From: Helcococcus bovis
GTDB taxonomy: Bacteria > Bacillota > Clostridia > Tissierellales > Peptoniphilaceae
Length of the DNA: 64,000 nucleotides
Direction: 5' to 3' (one strand)
Assembly (NCBI RefSeq): GCF_046035435.1
Contig: NZ_JBFNFH010000006.1
Program-made: the position numbers and the translations under genes
Shown: in pieces, positions 54,201 to 63,629 of the stretch
Layout of the letters: each line of letters opens with the position of its first letter
How positions within the stretch are numbered: the stretch's first letter is position 1
Notes under the pieces: model-generated
The model's database searches: none
What the model saw: the letters and a program-made list of their open reading frames with translations, nothing else
Told to the model about the DNA's origin: nothing

Positions 54201-57184
54201 GATTAAACAAATATGTAAACTTTGAGGATGTTAAACAAGATTACGAATTAAAATTTGGCAATGAAGATATTAAATCTAAAGTTGAAAAAATTGAATCTGT
54301 TGATCAAAAAGGCGATAATACTAGAAAAATAAAAATTATTTTGAAAGAAGATATCAATTTAGATGAAATTATTTCAAAAGGAAAAGATGTTTCAATTGTA
54401 TTGAAAGTTAAAGATATTGACCAAGGTAAAGAAGAATTAACTGCAAAAGCAACAATCGGAAGAATTGTTTCAGAAAAACAATTTGATGAAAAATATGCTA
54501 CTGATGAAGATTTAGGTGCAATATATTCAGAAGGTTTAACAGAATTTAAGGTATGGGCACCAACTGCTAAGAAAGTTGAGCTTGTAACATATCATAAAGA
54601 TGGAGCTTCTAAAGTATATGATATGACAAGAAATGAAAAAGGTGTATATATTCATAAACTTGAAGGAAATCAACTTGGATTGGAATATATGTACAAAGTT
54701 TATCTATCAGATTCTGAAGGTGTTGAAGTTGTTGACCCGTATGCAAAATCTGTAACTGTAAATGGTGAAAGGGGCGTAGTTGTAAATCCTACACCAAGTG
54801 AAGTTTCAAGACCTGTAAATGAAGCAAACATGAAAAATCCAATTATTTACGAATTACATGTAAGAGACTTCTCCATTGCAGAAAATTCAGGAATGACAAA
54901 CAAAGGAAAATTTCTAGCATTAACTGAAAAAGGAACTAAAGCAGATAATGGACAAATAACAGGATTAGATTACTTGAAATCATTAGGAGTAACACATATT
55001 CAATTGTTGCCAATTTATGATTTTAGTAGCCGTTCAGTTGATGAAAATAACATTAAAGCTAAATACAACTGGGGATATGATCCACAAAACTATAATGCCG
55101 TTGAAGGATCATATTCAACAGATCCAAAAGATCCATTTAACAGAATTGAAGAATTACAAAAAACTGTAGATACACTTCATGAAAATGGACTTGGTGTAAT
55201 AATGGACGTTGTTTACAATCACGTATTTGACACACAAGAACAATCATTTAATAAGATAGTTCCGGGATACTATTTCAGAATGAAAGAAGATGGTACATTC
55301 CATTCAGGGACAGGAGTAGGTAATGAAACTGCTTCTGAAAGAAAGATGATGCGTAAATTCATGGTTGATTCTACAAAACACTGGGTTAAAACATTCAAAC
55401 TAGATGGATTGAGATTTGACCTTATGGGAACACATGATTATGAAACAATGAACGCTGTGTATAATGCAGTCAAAGAAATTAATCCAAATATATTCATCCT
55501 TGGTGAAGGTTGGAATATGGATATGGGTATACCTAAAGAACAAAGGGCAAGTCAAATAAATGCAGATAAAATGCCTAATATTGCGTTCTTTAGTGATGAT
55601 ATGAGAAATGCATTGAAAGGTGGAAGTGATGATGCTTCTACAGGATTCATTTCAGGCGCTCCAGATAAAGAAGAAGCTATAATTAAAAATATTAAAGGCG
55701 GACAAGGTCTAGATAAGCCATATCAATCTGCAAGACAAGTTGTTCAGTATGTAGCAGCTCATGATAACTTGACTTTATGGGATAAATTGCAAAAATCCAG
55801 ACCTGATGATAATGTTGAAACAAGAATTAAGAGACAAAATCTTGCAAATGCAATTACAATGTTCTCATTTGGTACACCATTTGTACATGCTGGGCAAGAA
55901 TTTGGACGTACAAAAGGCGGAAACCACAATTCCTACAATTCACCAGATGCAGTAAATCAATTTGACTGGAATAGGGTAAAAGATTTTTCAAATATGACTG
56001 ATTACTTTAGAGAACTAGTAAAAATCAGAAAGAATAATGAAATCTTTAATAAAAAAGATTTTAATGAAATAAATAAATTCTTTGAAATAAAACATCAAAA
56101 ATACGGTGAAGTGGGATATAAGCTAGAACGTGGAGATTCTGATTTATACATTGGACACAATGTTTCAGATAAAGTTGTTCCATTTGAGGTTGAAACAGGA
56201 AGATATAGAGTGCTTGTGATGAATAATCAAGCTAAAGCTGAAGGATTGAGAGAAATAGATGTGATTGATAAGATTGATCTTTCACCACTTTCAACAATTG
56301 TACTACAAAAAATTCCTACTAAGGAAAAAACATTTACAATTCACTTTGACAATCCAAAAGCTAAGGAAGAAGGGTACAAAGTACATTTCTTTACAAACAA
56401 TGATCAAGGAATTACTTTAGAATTTGATGGAGTTGATGAAAATAAGTATTCGACAGCAACTTACAAAACTTCTGATTTAGTAACAAGAGCTGGATTTATC
56501 ATCTATAAAGGTGATAAACCTATGGATGATAATAAAGTAGGAACGAAAAATGACAGAATTTTAATTGCTGAAAATGGATCAATTGCAGAATTAGATGCTT
56601 GGGTAAAAGATAAGGATGAAATAACATACTACAATTTACCAGCTTATCTAATTGAAGATAATGCAATTAAGAAAGAAAATAATCCAACTCCAGACGATGA
56701 ACAACTAGGAGAAATACCTACTCCAAATAGAGATGGGGAAATAGGAGAAAGACCTGATCCAAATGAAAATGGAGAAGCAGGTAAAACACCGAACAAACAA
56801 AAAACAGCTGTCTTAACTTTTGATTTATCAGGTGGCAATTACAACGGAAGGACTGGTGGAATAATTGTTAAAGCTAAAGTTGGCGATACAATAAATCTTC
56901 CAGAAGCACCAACAAAAGAAGGTTTTGTATTCGATTATTGGAAAGGATCTAAATATGAAGCAGGAGCAAAATATTTAGTTGAAGGACCACATAAATTTAC
57001 TGCAATTTGGAAAAAAGTTGAAGAAAAACCAATCAATGCAGGTACGATAACAAAATCAAATAATGGTCAAAACTCTACACAAAATGGAAATCCAGAAACA
57101 GGAGATTTTGGAGTATCAAAATTTGCTATAATGATAGTGATATCAATGGGTGTGATTTTGGTTGTTAGAAAGAAAAGAATATAA
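51230..57184 (+). CDS. Giant wall-anchored amylopullulanase with two GH13 domains
   Basis: Start ATG 51230 (1984 aa) follows the GGAGG inside the longer frame. Order: signal peptide (~1-40), starch-binding-like beta domains (~40-400), alpha-amylase GH13 (~400-870; DIVLNHAG, YFRIDTVKH nucleophile Asp, MIGEFYDG acid, SSHDED), CBM41-like domain, pullulanase GH13 (~1100-1780; YNWGYDPQNYN, MDVVYNHV, GLRFDLMGTH, ILGEGWN, AAHDN), another CBM41-like domain, a Pro/Asn/Glu-rich linker, an InlB-B-like repeat (~1860-1935) and a sorting signal NPETGD, membrane helix, RKKRI. It should debranch and cut glycogen or starch on the cell surface. Confidence 0.93.
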   Translation: MKTETKTIFRKTIAILLAFMISLSGVNVQGFMTKTVEAQEQYIDFGFTKSGEKEDFGAKAKVNSNKTVDFVFDFEHWKDGFQNQAKIRGVNGDWDNGKDLLVNKSKNEYTISLLFEEVKSLKDGGFKIFLPDIAQWRPQTSGNAKIPQSVFDEMAKIEQENTENQSGETTPSEPGNTTPDKPQPPIEDTTPREKQGYKYTIHFKKEDEEKNLWNEIHVWGNNLEGKRYYFGEPDAEGYKTVDIENLPVSELKLITKPFLGEDWKDQESDRVINIPTDKKEVEVWILQGNNKVYYQKPNFNVGADSKVKLNASLHQNDVKAGDSALLKLNIKKDDNVEITQLYVIPKGLEIGKIDISKNLQEQSIEIPLNAIGVKDLDVYAVDKEGNIYKETVKLNILPSDNKTAWDEEIIYFMVTDRFFDGNKSNSKLNGEESYDLNHLEAYHGGDFKGITEKVEYLKNLGVSTVWITPIVDNINDNLRKDKNDKQYGYHGYWAYDFTKLDPTLGTEAEFKEMIDTLHKNGIKVMVDIVLNHAGYGAEKNTDFKGMFRETETEGDITTKLSGLPDFKTEDPDVSKKLVEWQTNWIKNYEIDYFRIDTVKHVEHETWKELKNSVVKVKPGFKMIGEFYDGKFDFDGGYLGKGQMDSILDFEFKHIADNFVHGKLLDAERRLEDRNNSLSTVKTLGQFLSSHDEDGFLATKVNGNVDLLKVAASLQMTAKGQPVIYYGEEIGLSGKNAKNMDNGEYGENRKSFDWDKINNNPLLEHYKKITNIRKDHSAVFARGDRNNVISNDKYSVFTRKYDNKTAIVGLNITDQEQKVNLTLEGVSSIKDLYSEKEYVVNNGKVTVTIPANKDGGTAIFLLDQNITPKAETTKVVFHFDNYNKEKWSLWVWANGANGKEYSFDGTDNFGQTVTIDLGTQTDQIGYIVKSPNTWDRKNVDANRYVKIDKETTHVWIRDEDPQTYLEEPKNIAEESPVIQSFTIDRYRELNLRLNKYVNFEDVKQDYELKFGNEDIKSKVEKIESVDQKGDNTRKIKIILKEDINLDEIISKGKDVSIVLKVKDIDQGKEELTAKATIGRIVSEKQFDEKYATDEDLGAIYSEGLTEFKVWAPTAKKVELVTYHKDGASKVYDMTRNEKGVYIHKLEGNQLGLEYMYKVYLSDSEGVEVVDPYAKSVTVNGERGVVVNPTPSEVSRPVNEANMKNPIIYELHVRDFSIAENSGMTNKGKFLALTEKGTKADNGQITGLDYLKSLGVTHIQLLPIYDFSSRSVDENNIKAKYNWGYDPQNYNAVEGSYSTDPKDPFNRIEELQKTVDTLHENGLGVIMDVVYNHVFDTQEQSFNKIVPGYYFRMKEDGTFHSGTGVGNETASERKMMRKFMVDSTKHWVKTFKLDGLRFDLMGTHDYETMNAVYNAVKEINPNIFILGEGWNMDMGIPKEQRASQINADKMPNIAFFSDDMRNALKGGSDDASTGFISGAPDKEEAIIKNIKGGQGLDKPYQSARQVVQYVAAHDNLTLWDKLQKSRPDDNVETRIKRQNLANAITMFSFGTPFVHAGQEFGRTKGGNHNSYNSPDAVNQFDWNRVKDFSNMTDYFRELVKIRKNNEIFNKKDFNEINKFFEIKHQKYGEVGYKLERGDSDLYIGHNVSDKVVPFEVETGRYRVLVMNNQAKAEGLREIDVIDKIDLSPLSTIVLQKIPTKEKTFTIHFDNPKAKEEGYKVHFFTNNDQGITLEFDGVDENKYSTATYKTSDLVTRAGFIIYKGDKPMDDNKVGTKNDRILIAENGSIAELDAWVKDKDEITYYNLPAYLIEDNAIKKENNPTPDDEQLGEIPTPNRDGEIGERPDPNENGEAGKTPNKQKTAVLTFDLSGGNYNGRTGGIIVKAKVGDTINLPEAPTKEGFVFDYWKGSKYEAGAKYLVEGPHKFTAIWKKVEEKPINAGTITKSNNGQNSTQNGNPETGDFGVSKFAIMIVISMGVILVVRKKRI

Positions 57185-57191
57185 TAAAAAG

Positions 57192-57280
57192 GCTGTAAGA
57201 TAACTTTTAACCGCCTTCAAAAAGTTGGACTTAAAATCAACTTTTTGGAGGTGGTTCATTTTTGAGATTATTTTACAGCA
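57192..57280 (+). repeat. Nested long hairpin after amylopullulanase gene
   Basis: An inner stem of about 19 bp (57209-57227 / 57238-57256, two wobbles) is enclosed by an outer repeat GCTGTAA-ATAA / TTATTTTACAGC (57192-57203 / 57269-57280). It may serve as the terminator, but its cloverleaf-like nesting also resembles a small MITE. Confidence 0.7.
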
Positions 57281-57489
57281 TTTTATTATGTATAATTTTT
57301 TAAATTTTCAACGTAAATCAAATTATCTAAATATTTACATATCCCAAAATAAGTTTTAGAATAATAAATATAGGTGAAATATGATATACACAAACCACAA
57401 ATCGTAGTTTCAAGTCCTGAATATGAAAAAAAAGCTGTATTTAAGGTAAAAGTAAATTGTTTGTAAAATAAAAATAGAAGGAGGCAAAC

Positions 57490-58992
57490 ATGGCATGTAC
57501 AACAATTTTAGTAGGTAAGAATGCATCGTACGATGGGTCTACATTAGTGGCAAGAAATGAAGATTCGGGCGCAGGCTCATATGACAATAAGAATTTTATA
57601 GTAGTAACTCCCGAAGAGCAACCAAGAAAATATAAAGCGGTAATTTCAAAGGTTGAGATTGAATTACCAGATAATCCGATGAGATACACAGCTATGCCAA
57701 ATGCAAATCCAAAAGAAGGAATTTGGGGCGCTTATGGTGTAAATGAAAAAAATATTTCAATGACTGCAACAGAAACGATTACGTCAAATGAGAGAGTTCT
57801 TGGTGCGGATCCTATGGTTGAATACATTCCTCAAATTGGTGAAAAGGGAGATGCTTATTATCAAGAAGAAAAATTTGGCGGAATAGGTGAAGAGGACATT
57901 GTAACACTTGTGCTTCCATACATTCATACTGCAAGAGAAGGAGTTAAGAGATTAGGCGAGCTTCTAAAAACTTACGGAACTTATGAAAAAAATGCCATTG
58001 CATTTCAAGATGAAAATGAAATTTGGTGGCTTGAAACAATTGGTGGACATCACTGGATTGCGAAAAAAGTTCCTGACGACAGCTATGTAGTTATGCCAAA
58101 TCAACTAGGAATTGACTCATTTGACTTGGACGATGCATTTGGAAATCAGGAAGAATGCATTTGTTCAGAAGACCTTAGAGAATTTATTTCTGAAAATCAT
58201 TTGAATTTATCATTTGATGGAAAATTAAATCCTAGAGATGCATTTGGTTCGCATTCTGACATGGACCATACTTACAATACACCTAGAGCATGGGTAATTC
58301 AAAGATTTTTCAATAAATTGTCATTTAAATGGGATGGTGAAAATGCTGACTTTAAGCCTGATTCAAACAATATCCCATGGGCACAAAAAGCGGACAGAAA
58401 AATTACTATAGAAGACATCAAATATGTGTTATCACATCATTTCCAAGAAACACCATATGACCCTTATGGAAAATCAGAAGATAAAGCACTTAAAGGAAAA
58501 TACAGACCAATAGGAATTAACAGAAATAATGTTATGGGATTGGTGCAAATTAGACCATATATGCCAAAATCATTCCAAGTAATTGAATGGATGTCACTTG
58601 GCTCAAATGTATTTAATGCAGTTGTTCCATTTTATGCAAACATCACAAAAACTCCAGCATATCTTTCAAATGGAACGGACAAAGTTTCAACAGATAACTT
58701 CTACTGGACAAATAGATTAATTGCAGGACTTTGTGATAATAACTTCAGTGACACAGCTGCATACATTGAAAATTATCAATTAGATATCCAATCTAAAGGG
58801 CATGAAATGATAATAAAATATGATAAAATGGCTCAAAATCTTAATTCGGAAGAAGAAATTCAAAACTTGCTAGAATCAGCAAATCAAGAAATGGCAGATT
58901 ACTTGAAATCCAAGACAGATGCGCTTTTGAGCAATGTTTTATATGTTGCAAGTAATAATATGAAAAATGCATTTTCGAGATCAGATGCATAA
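57490..58992 (+). CDS. C69-family dipeptidase
   Basis: The 500-residue protein starts MACTTILVGKNASYDGSTLV followed by ARNEDSG, the conserved start of PepD-type Ntn hydrolases with Cys3 as likely nucleophile after processing. Further family segments are GIWGAYGVNEKNISMTATE, WWLETIGGHHW and DHTYNTPRAW. It has no signal peptide and should cleave dipeptides in the cytoplasm. It is a single gene behind AAGGAGGCAAAC. Confidence 0.9.
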   Translation: MACTTILVGKNASYDGSTLVARNEDSGAGSYDNKNFIVVTPEEQPRKYKAVISKVEIELPDNPMRYTAMPNANPKEGIWGAYGVNEKNISMTATETITSNERVLGADPMVEYIPQIGEKGDAYYQEEKFGGIGEEDIVTLVLPYIHTAREGVKRLGELLKTYGTYEKNAIAFQDENEIWWLETIGGHHWIAKKVPDDSYVVMPNQLGIDSFDLDDAFGNQEECICSEDLREFISENHLNLSFDGKLNPRDAFGSHSDMDHTYNTPRAWVIQRFFNKLSFKWDGENADFKPDSNNIPWAQKADRKITIEDIKYVLSHHFQETPYDPYGKSEDKALKGKYRPIGINRNNVMGLVQIRPYMPKSFQVIEWMSLGSNVFNAVVPFYANITKTPAYLSNGTDKVSTDNFYWTNRLIAGLCDNNFSDTAAYIENYQLDIQSKGHEMIIKYDKMAQNLNSEEEIQNLLESANQEMADYLKSKTDALLSNVLYVASNNMKNAFSRSDA

Positions 58993-59178
58993 GATGTCAA
59001 GAGAAATTTGAGAATTTTTTTTAGAATTGAGAGGTGGTCCCAGCAAAATAATGAATTGGAGAAAAGCAGGGGCTAAATTTTTAGGGGGAATTGAAAGGTT
59101 ACCCCAGCAAAATAAAAATAAGAAAAAAGATAGGGATAAATAAGAAAATAGAGAGACAAGTATAATAAGAGGTAAGAA

Positions 59179-60027
59179 ATGAAAAAAGTAATTTATAGAT
59201 TAGAGAGTTATTATACAAGTCAGGCGACAGATGTTGAAAAACCTGTGATTAAATATATTTTGGATAATATTAGAGAAACTACTGAAATGGATATTCATAC
59301 TTTAGCGAAAAGGGGATATTGTAGTCCTGCAACTATAGTAAGGATATCTAAGAAAATTGGATTTAGGGGATTTAAGGAGTTAAAGATTGCTCTTTTGAAT
59401 GATATTAATTTTAATGATGAACTTGTGAGAAGTAATCTTTCAAATTTAAAAAATTCTGATGAAGAATCTATTGTTAGGGAAATTTTTAATGAGAATATTA
59501 GATCATTGAATAACACCTATAATTTGATAGATTATGATCAGATTTCTAAAATTGTAAAATTAATAGATGAAAGTAAGGTTATTAGACTATTTGGTTTGGG
59601 AGCTAGTTTTTTGGTTGCTAAGGATTTTCAACAAAAACTGGAAAGGATAAATAAATTAACTGTACTTTATGAAGATACTCATTTGCAAATGATTAATTCT
59701 ATGAATATATCTAAAAATGAAGTAGCGATTGTTATTTCTTATTCAGGCCAAACTCATGAAATTTTAGATATGGCAAGAAATATTAAACTTAATAATGGGA
59801 TATTGATTTCGATTACAAAATATTCAAATAATAAATTATTCAGTATGTCAGATTATAGCTTAAATGTTCCAAATATTGAGAAAAATCTGAGAGCTGCTGC
59901 AAGTTCTAGTAGAATTTCTCAATTGATAATTATAGATGTTCTTTACAACACATATTTAGAAATGTACAAGGATGAATTTTTGAAAAAAATAATCAAAACT
60001 AATGAAATGTTAGGTAAGGATGAATGA
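59179..60027 (+). CDS. murR: RpiR-family regulator of MurNAc genes (MurR-like)
   Basis: The 282-residue protein has an HTH_6 domain (~1-75; EMDIHTLAKRGYCSPATIVR, then SKKIGFRGFKELKIAL) and a SIS sugar-phosphate domain (~120-260; RLFGLGASFLVAKDF, VAIVISYSGQTHEIL). Its place directly upstream of mupG-murQ-murP argues for control by MurNAc-6-phosphate. The gene symbol is by context. It has its own terminator. Confidence 0.82.
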   Translation: MKKVIYRLESYYTSQATDVEKPVIKYILDNIRETTEMDIHTLAKRGYCSPATIVRISKKIGFRGFKELKIALLNDINFNDELVRSNLSNLKNSDEESIVREIFNENIRSLNNTYNLIDYDQISKIVKLIDESKVIRLFGLGASFLVAKDFQQKLERINKLTVLYEDTHLQMINSMNISKNEVAIVISYSGQTHEILDMARNIKLNNGILISITKYSNNKLFSMSDYSLNVPNIEKNLRAAASSSRISQLIIIDVLYNTYLEMYKDEFLKKIIKTNEMLGKDE

Positions 60028-60033
60028 TAAAAG

Positions 60034-60058
60034 GATCAACCATAGTTGGTCTTTTTTA
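60034..60058 (+). terminator. Intrinsic terminator after murR
   Basis: A 7-bp stem (GATCAAC / GTTGGTC with one wobble) is followed by six T. Confidence 0.8.
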
Positions 60059-60100
60059 TTTTCTAAATTTGAAACTTTATTTCATAATATATTTTATATA

Positions 60101-60129
60101 TTGTAAATGATTTCGATTTCATATATGAT
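60101..60129 (+). promoter_or_regulatory. Promoter of mupG-murQ-murP
   Basis: TTGTAA (60101-60106), 17-bp spacer, TATGAT (60124-60129), about 28 bases before the mupG start. No clean operator dyad was identified in the spacer. Confidence 0.65.
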
Positions 60130-60157
60130 GTAATTAAAGATAGAAAAAGGAGGTAGA

Positions 60158-61219
60158 ATGCTAGGAATATCAATATATTTATCGGAAAATATTGAAGAAA
60201 TAAAAAAATATATAGATAGATCAGGAAAATATGGAGTAAAGAATATTTTCACGTCAATGCATATAACTGAAGAAAATAGTCAAGAATTTATGAACAAAAT
60301 TCAAGAAGTTTCTAAATATGCAAATGAAAGAAATATGAGCTTAATGATTGATATTTCAACAAATACTCTTTCAAAATTTAATTTGACTTTTTCAGAAATG
60401 ATTGAGTTTTATAAAAATATTGGAATCAAAAAACTTAGAATTGATTTTGGTTTTTCGGAAAAGGAAATATATGAAATCAGTAAATATTTTGAAATTATCT
60501 TAAATGCAAGCACAATTGATGAAAAATATTGCAATTCACTTGAAAAAGCAGGATTGAATCTTAATAAAATCACGGTTTGTCACAATTTTTATCCTAGAAT
60601 TGAAACTGGTATTTCAGAGGAATTTTTATTAGAAAAAAATAAATTATTTAAGAAAAAAGGATTTAAGGTACAGGCATTCATACCTGGAGATGAAAAGTTA
60701 AGAGGGCCGATGTTTGAAGGACTTCCAACACTTGAGGACCACAGGAATATTCCTACTTTTTTAGCATACATTGAATTAATGGAAAATTATTTGGTAGATG
60801 AAGTTTTGATTGGAGATGTGAGTGCAAAAGAGGAAACTTTTGAGAGAATTTTTGATTATTATAAAAATAAGAGGATTGAATTGAAGTTGGAGAATGTCAA
60901 CATTCCTACTGAAGAGATTGAAAAACATTTTTGGAAAGAACATAAAAACAGAAAAGATTTTTCAAAGTATGTAGTGAGAAGTACATCTTCGAGAGTGGAA
61001 ATAAATACTGAAATTGATCCGTTTAATACGATTGAAAGAAAGGCTGGTTCGATAACGATAGATAATAAACTTTACGGTAGATATAATGGAGAAATCCAAA
61101 TAACAATGGTTAATTTAAAACAAGATGATAGGGTGAATGTTTTAGGAAAAATAAAATCTGAGGAAGTAGCCCTGTTGAAATACATTAAAGATGATATGAA
61201 ATTTGTATTAAAAAAATAG
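60158..61219 (+). CDS. mupG: 6-phospho-N-acetylmuramidase MupG (DUF871)
   Basis: The 353-residue protein matches DUF871: LGISIYLSENIEEIKKYIDR, a TIM barrel with IKKLRIDFGFSEKEI, then CHNFYPRIETGISEEF, AFIPGDEKLRGPMFEGLPTL and a C-terminal beta domain. In Staphylococcus aureus this family splits MurNAc-6P-GlcNAc into GlcNAc and MurNAc-6P in the cytoplasm. Neighbouring murQ and the PTS gene complete the route. Start follows AAAGGAGGTAGA. Confidence 0.92.
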   Translation: MLGISIYLSENIEEIKKYIDRSGKYGVKNIFTSMHITEENSQEFMNKIQEVSKYANERNMSLMIDISTNTLSKFNLTFSEMIEFYKNIGIKKLRIDFGFSEKEIYEISKYFEIILNASTIDEKYCNSLEKAGLNLNKITVCHNFYPRIETGISEEFLLEKNKLFKKKGFKVQAFIPGDEKLRGPMFEGLPTLEDHRNIPTFLAYIELMENYLVDEVLIGDVSAKEETFERIFDYYKNKRIELKLENVNIPTEEIEKHFWKEHKNRKDFSKYVVRSTSSRVEINTEIDPFNTIERKAGSITIDNKLYGRYNGEIQITMVNLKQDDRVNVLGKIKSEEVALLKYIKDDMKFVLKK

Positions 61220-61231
61220 AAAGGGGGAGCA

Positions 61232-62140
61232 TTGATAGATTTAAGTAAGATTAAAACTGAAAAAGAAAATCCTAATTCTGTCAACTTTAGCGAGATGAGT
61301 ATAGAAGAATCTGTAAAACTTATGAATACAGAAGATATAAATGCAGTAAAATGCATAGAATCTCAATATAGTGAAATTGCTAAGTTGATTGAAAAAACTG
61401 GAGAAGCCTTAAAGCAAGGTGGGAGAATAATCTACATGGGTGCAGGCACAAGTGGAAGACTTGGTGTTTTGGATGCAGTAGAATGTCCTCCAACATTTGG
61501 AGTTGACTATGAAACTGTGGTCGGTTTAATTGCAGGTGGTGAGAATGCATTTGTAAAAGCTAAAGAGGGTGCCGAAGACAATCCAACATTTGGGGAAGAA
61601 GATTTGAAAAAAATCAACTTGAGCCCAAAAGATGTAGTTATTGGAATTGCAGCAAGTGGAAGGACTCCGTATGTAATTGGTGGATTAAAATACGCAAATG
61701 AAATAGGAGCGATCACAGGATCCATAGCATGCACAGATGGTAGTGAAATAGGAAAAATAAGCCGATTTCCGATAGAGGTAATCCCTGGACCAGAAGTTTT
61801 GACTGGTTCAACCAGATTAAAGGCAGGTACAGCAACAAAGCTAATTCTTAACATGATTAGCACAATAAGTATGAAAATGGTAGGAAAAGTTTACAAAAAT
61901 TACATGGTTGATTTGAAATTATCAAATAAAAAGCTACAGGTAAGAGGTGTAAATATTGTTAGGGCAGTTACAGGAGTTGGCGAAGAAATTGCAACTGAGA
62001 AATTAATCGAAGCTAATGGGCATGTAAAATTGGCGATTGTAATGATTATTCTAAATATCGGAAAAGAAGAAGCGGAACAAATATTAGAAAATGCTAAAGG
62101 TAACATTCAAAATATAAAAAGAGGAGAAAAGTATGAATAA
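61232..62140 (+). CDS. murQ: N-acetylmuramic acid 6-phosphate etherase
   Basis: The 302-residue protein starts at TTG 61232 behind AAGGGGGAGC. Its SIS fold has YMGAGTSGRLGVLDAVECPPTFG, a GLIAGGENAFVKAKEGAEDN segment with catalytic Glu, and IGIAASGRTPYVIGGL. It turns MurNAc-6P into GlcNAc-6P and D-lactate. Its end overlaps the PTS gene by 8 bases. Confidence 0.95.
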   Translation: MIDLSKIKTEKENPNSVNFSEMSIEESVKLMNTEDINAVKCIESQYSEIAKLIEKTGEALKQGGRIIYMGAGTSGRLGVLDAVECPPTFGVDYETVVGLIAGGENAFVKAKEGAEDNPTFGEEDLKKINLSPKDVVIGIAASGRTPYVIGGLKYANEIGAITGSIACTDGSEIGKISRFPIEVIPGPEVLTGSTRLKAGTATKLILNMISTISMKMVGKVYKNYMVDLKLSNKKLQVRGVNIVRAVTGVGEEIATEKLIEANGHVKLAIVMIILNIGKEEAEQILENAKGNIQNIKRGEKYE

Positions 62141-63557
62141 TTTAGATTTAGCAAAAAGTATTGTCAAATCACTTGGTGGAAAAGATAATATAAATAAGAG
62201 TTTTAATTGTATGACAAGGATGAGATCCGAAATAAAGGATACATCAAAAGTTAATGAAGAAGAATTGAAAAATATTGACGGTGTTTTGGGATTAGTTAAA
62301 GAGGGTAACAGCTATCAAGTAGTTTTAGGACCTGGAAAGGCTAAAAAAGTTACAGATGAAGCAATCAACTATTTTGGTTTATCAAGAGATAGTAAAGACA
62401 CAGACTGGGAAGAAAACAAGAAAAATATCAAAGCTGGACAAAAGAATAGTGCTGTAAAAGGTACATTGAAATTAATAGCTGATATATTTATACCAATGAT
62501 ACCAGCTATCATCGCTGCTGGATTATTCTTTGGTTTTGCAAGTTTGATGGAACAATTTGTAAAACAAGGAGTTTTAGTAAATTCTCAAACTGTCAATACA
62601 ATTGTATTAGTATTGAAACTATTCAGTGGTTCATTTTTAGGATATTTTGCTATTTATACAGGTATAAGATCTGCTGAAGTATTTGGAGCAACACCTGCAC
62701 TTGGTGGGATGATTGGGGCTATAAGTATTGGTGCAAATATCAATGAAATTTCAAAAATATTTGGACTATTCAATGAAAAAGTTCCTCTAGAATCAATCCT
62801 ATTTACAGGAAAAGGTGGGATTATTGGGGTAATCTTTGGCGTATGGTTATTATCAAAGGTTGAAAAATCAATTAGAAAAGCTGTTCCGGATGTTTTAGAT
62901 TTAATCGTTACACCATTTGTATCAATTACGGTTACAGGTTTAATATTTGTATTTGCAATAATGCCAGTAGCAGGATTTATAAGTGATGGGTTGGTTGCTG
63001 CACTTTCAGTAATTATCAATTCTAATATCGCTGTAGTAAGAATCTTAAGTGGATTTATTTTATCAGCAGTATTCTTGCCAATGGTACTACTTGGATTACA
63101 CCATGGTCTAATTCCTATTTATGCAGTTCAATTAGAACAAATGGGAGGAGTTTCATTATTCCCAGTATTAGCAATGGCAGGTGCAGGACAAGTTGGTGCT
63201 GCAATAGCAATTTACACAACAGCTAAAAAAGTTGGAAATCAAAAATTAGTTAAAATCATAAATGGTGCATTACCAGCAGGATTCTTAGGAGTTGGTGAAC
63301 CTCTAATTTACGGTGTAACTTTACCAATGTTCAAACCATTTATTACAGCTGGACTTGGAGCAGGATTTGGTGGAGCATTTGTAATGTTGATGAATGTTAC
63401 AGCATCAGCATGGGGACCAAGCGGATTAGTAGCATTACCATTGATGCAAGGTTACAAGGGCATACTTTACTACTTCATAGGATTAGTGATTTCATATATC
63501 ATGGGATTTATCATCACGAAATTAGTAATTAAAGATAAAGATGTGTTGAATGTTTAA
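62133..63557 (+). CDS. murP: PTS transporter EIIBC for MurNAc/MurNAc-GlcNAc
   Basis: The 474-residue protein has an EIIB domain (~1-75) with phospho-Cys in NKSFNCMTRMRSEIK and an EIIC domain (~115-465) with about ten helices, including LGLHHGLIPIYAVQL and GFLGVGEPLIYGVTLPMF. No EIIA domain is present, as in MurP, so phosphate must come from a separate EIIA-Glc. Gene context gives the sugar: MurNAc or its disaccharide. Confidence 0.92.
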   Translation: MNNLDLAKSIVKSLGGKDNINKSFNCMTRMRSEIKDTSKVNEEELKNIDGVLGLVKEGNSYQVVLGPGKAKKVTDEAINYFGLSRDSKDTDWEENKKNIKAGQKNSAVKGTLKLIADIFIPMIPAIIAAGLFFGFASLMEQFVKQGVLVNSQTVNTIVLVLKLFSGSFLGYFAIYTGIRSAEVFGATPALGGMIGAISIGANINEISKIFGLFNEKVPLESILFTGKGGIIGVIFGVWLLSKVEKSIRKAVPDVLDLIVTPFVSITVTGLIFVFAIMPVAGFISDGLVAALSVIINSNIAVVRILSGFILSAVFLPMVLLGLHHGLIPIYAVQLEQMGGVSLFPVLAMAGAGQVGAAIAIYTTAKKVGNQKLVKIINGALPAGFLGVGEPLIYGVTLPMFKPFITAGLGAGFGGAFVMLMNVTASAWGPSGLVALPLMQGYKGILYYFIGLVISYIMGFIITKLVIKDKDVLNV

Positions 63558-63570
63558 TATAAATATTGAA

Positions 63571-63597
63571 AAGAAGCTGAAATAGCTTCTTTTTTTG
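63571..63597 (+). terminator. Intrinsic terminator of the MurNAc operon
   Basis: 8-bp perfect stem AAGAAGCT / AGCTTCTT with a 5-base loop followed by a run of T. Confidence 0.92.
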
Positions 63598-63629
63598 TGG
63601 GGGAAATTACTTAAAAATATAGATAAATT

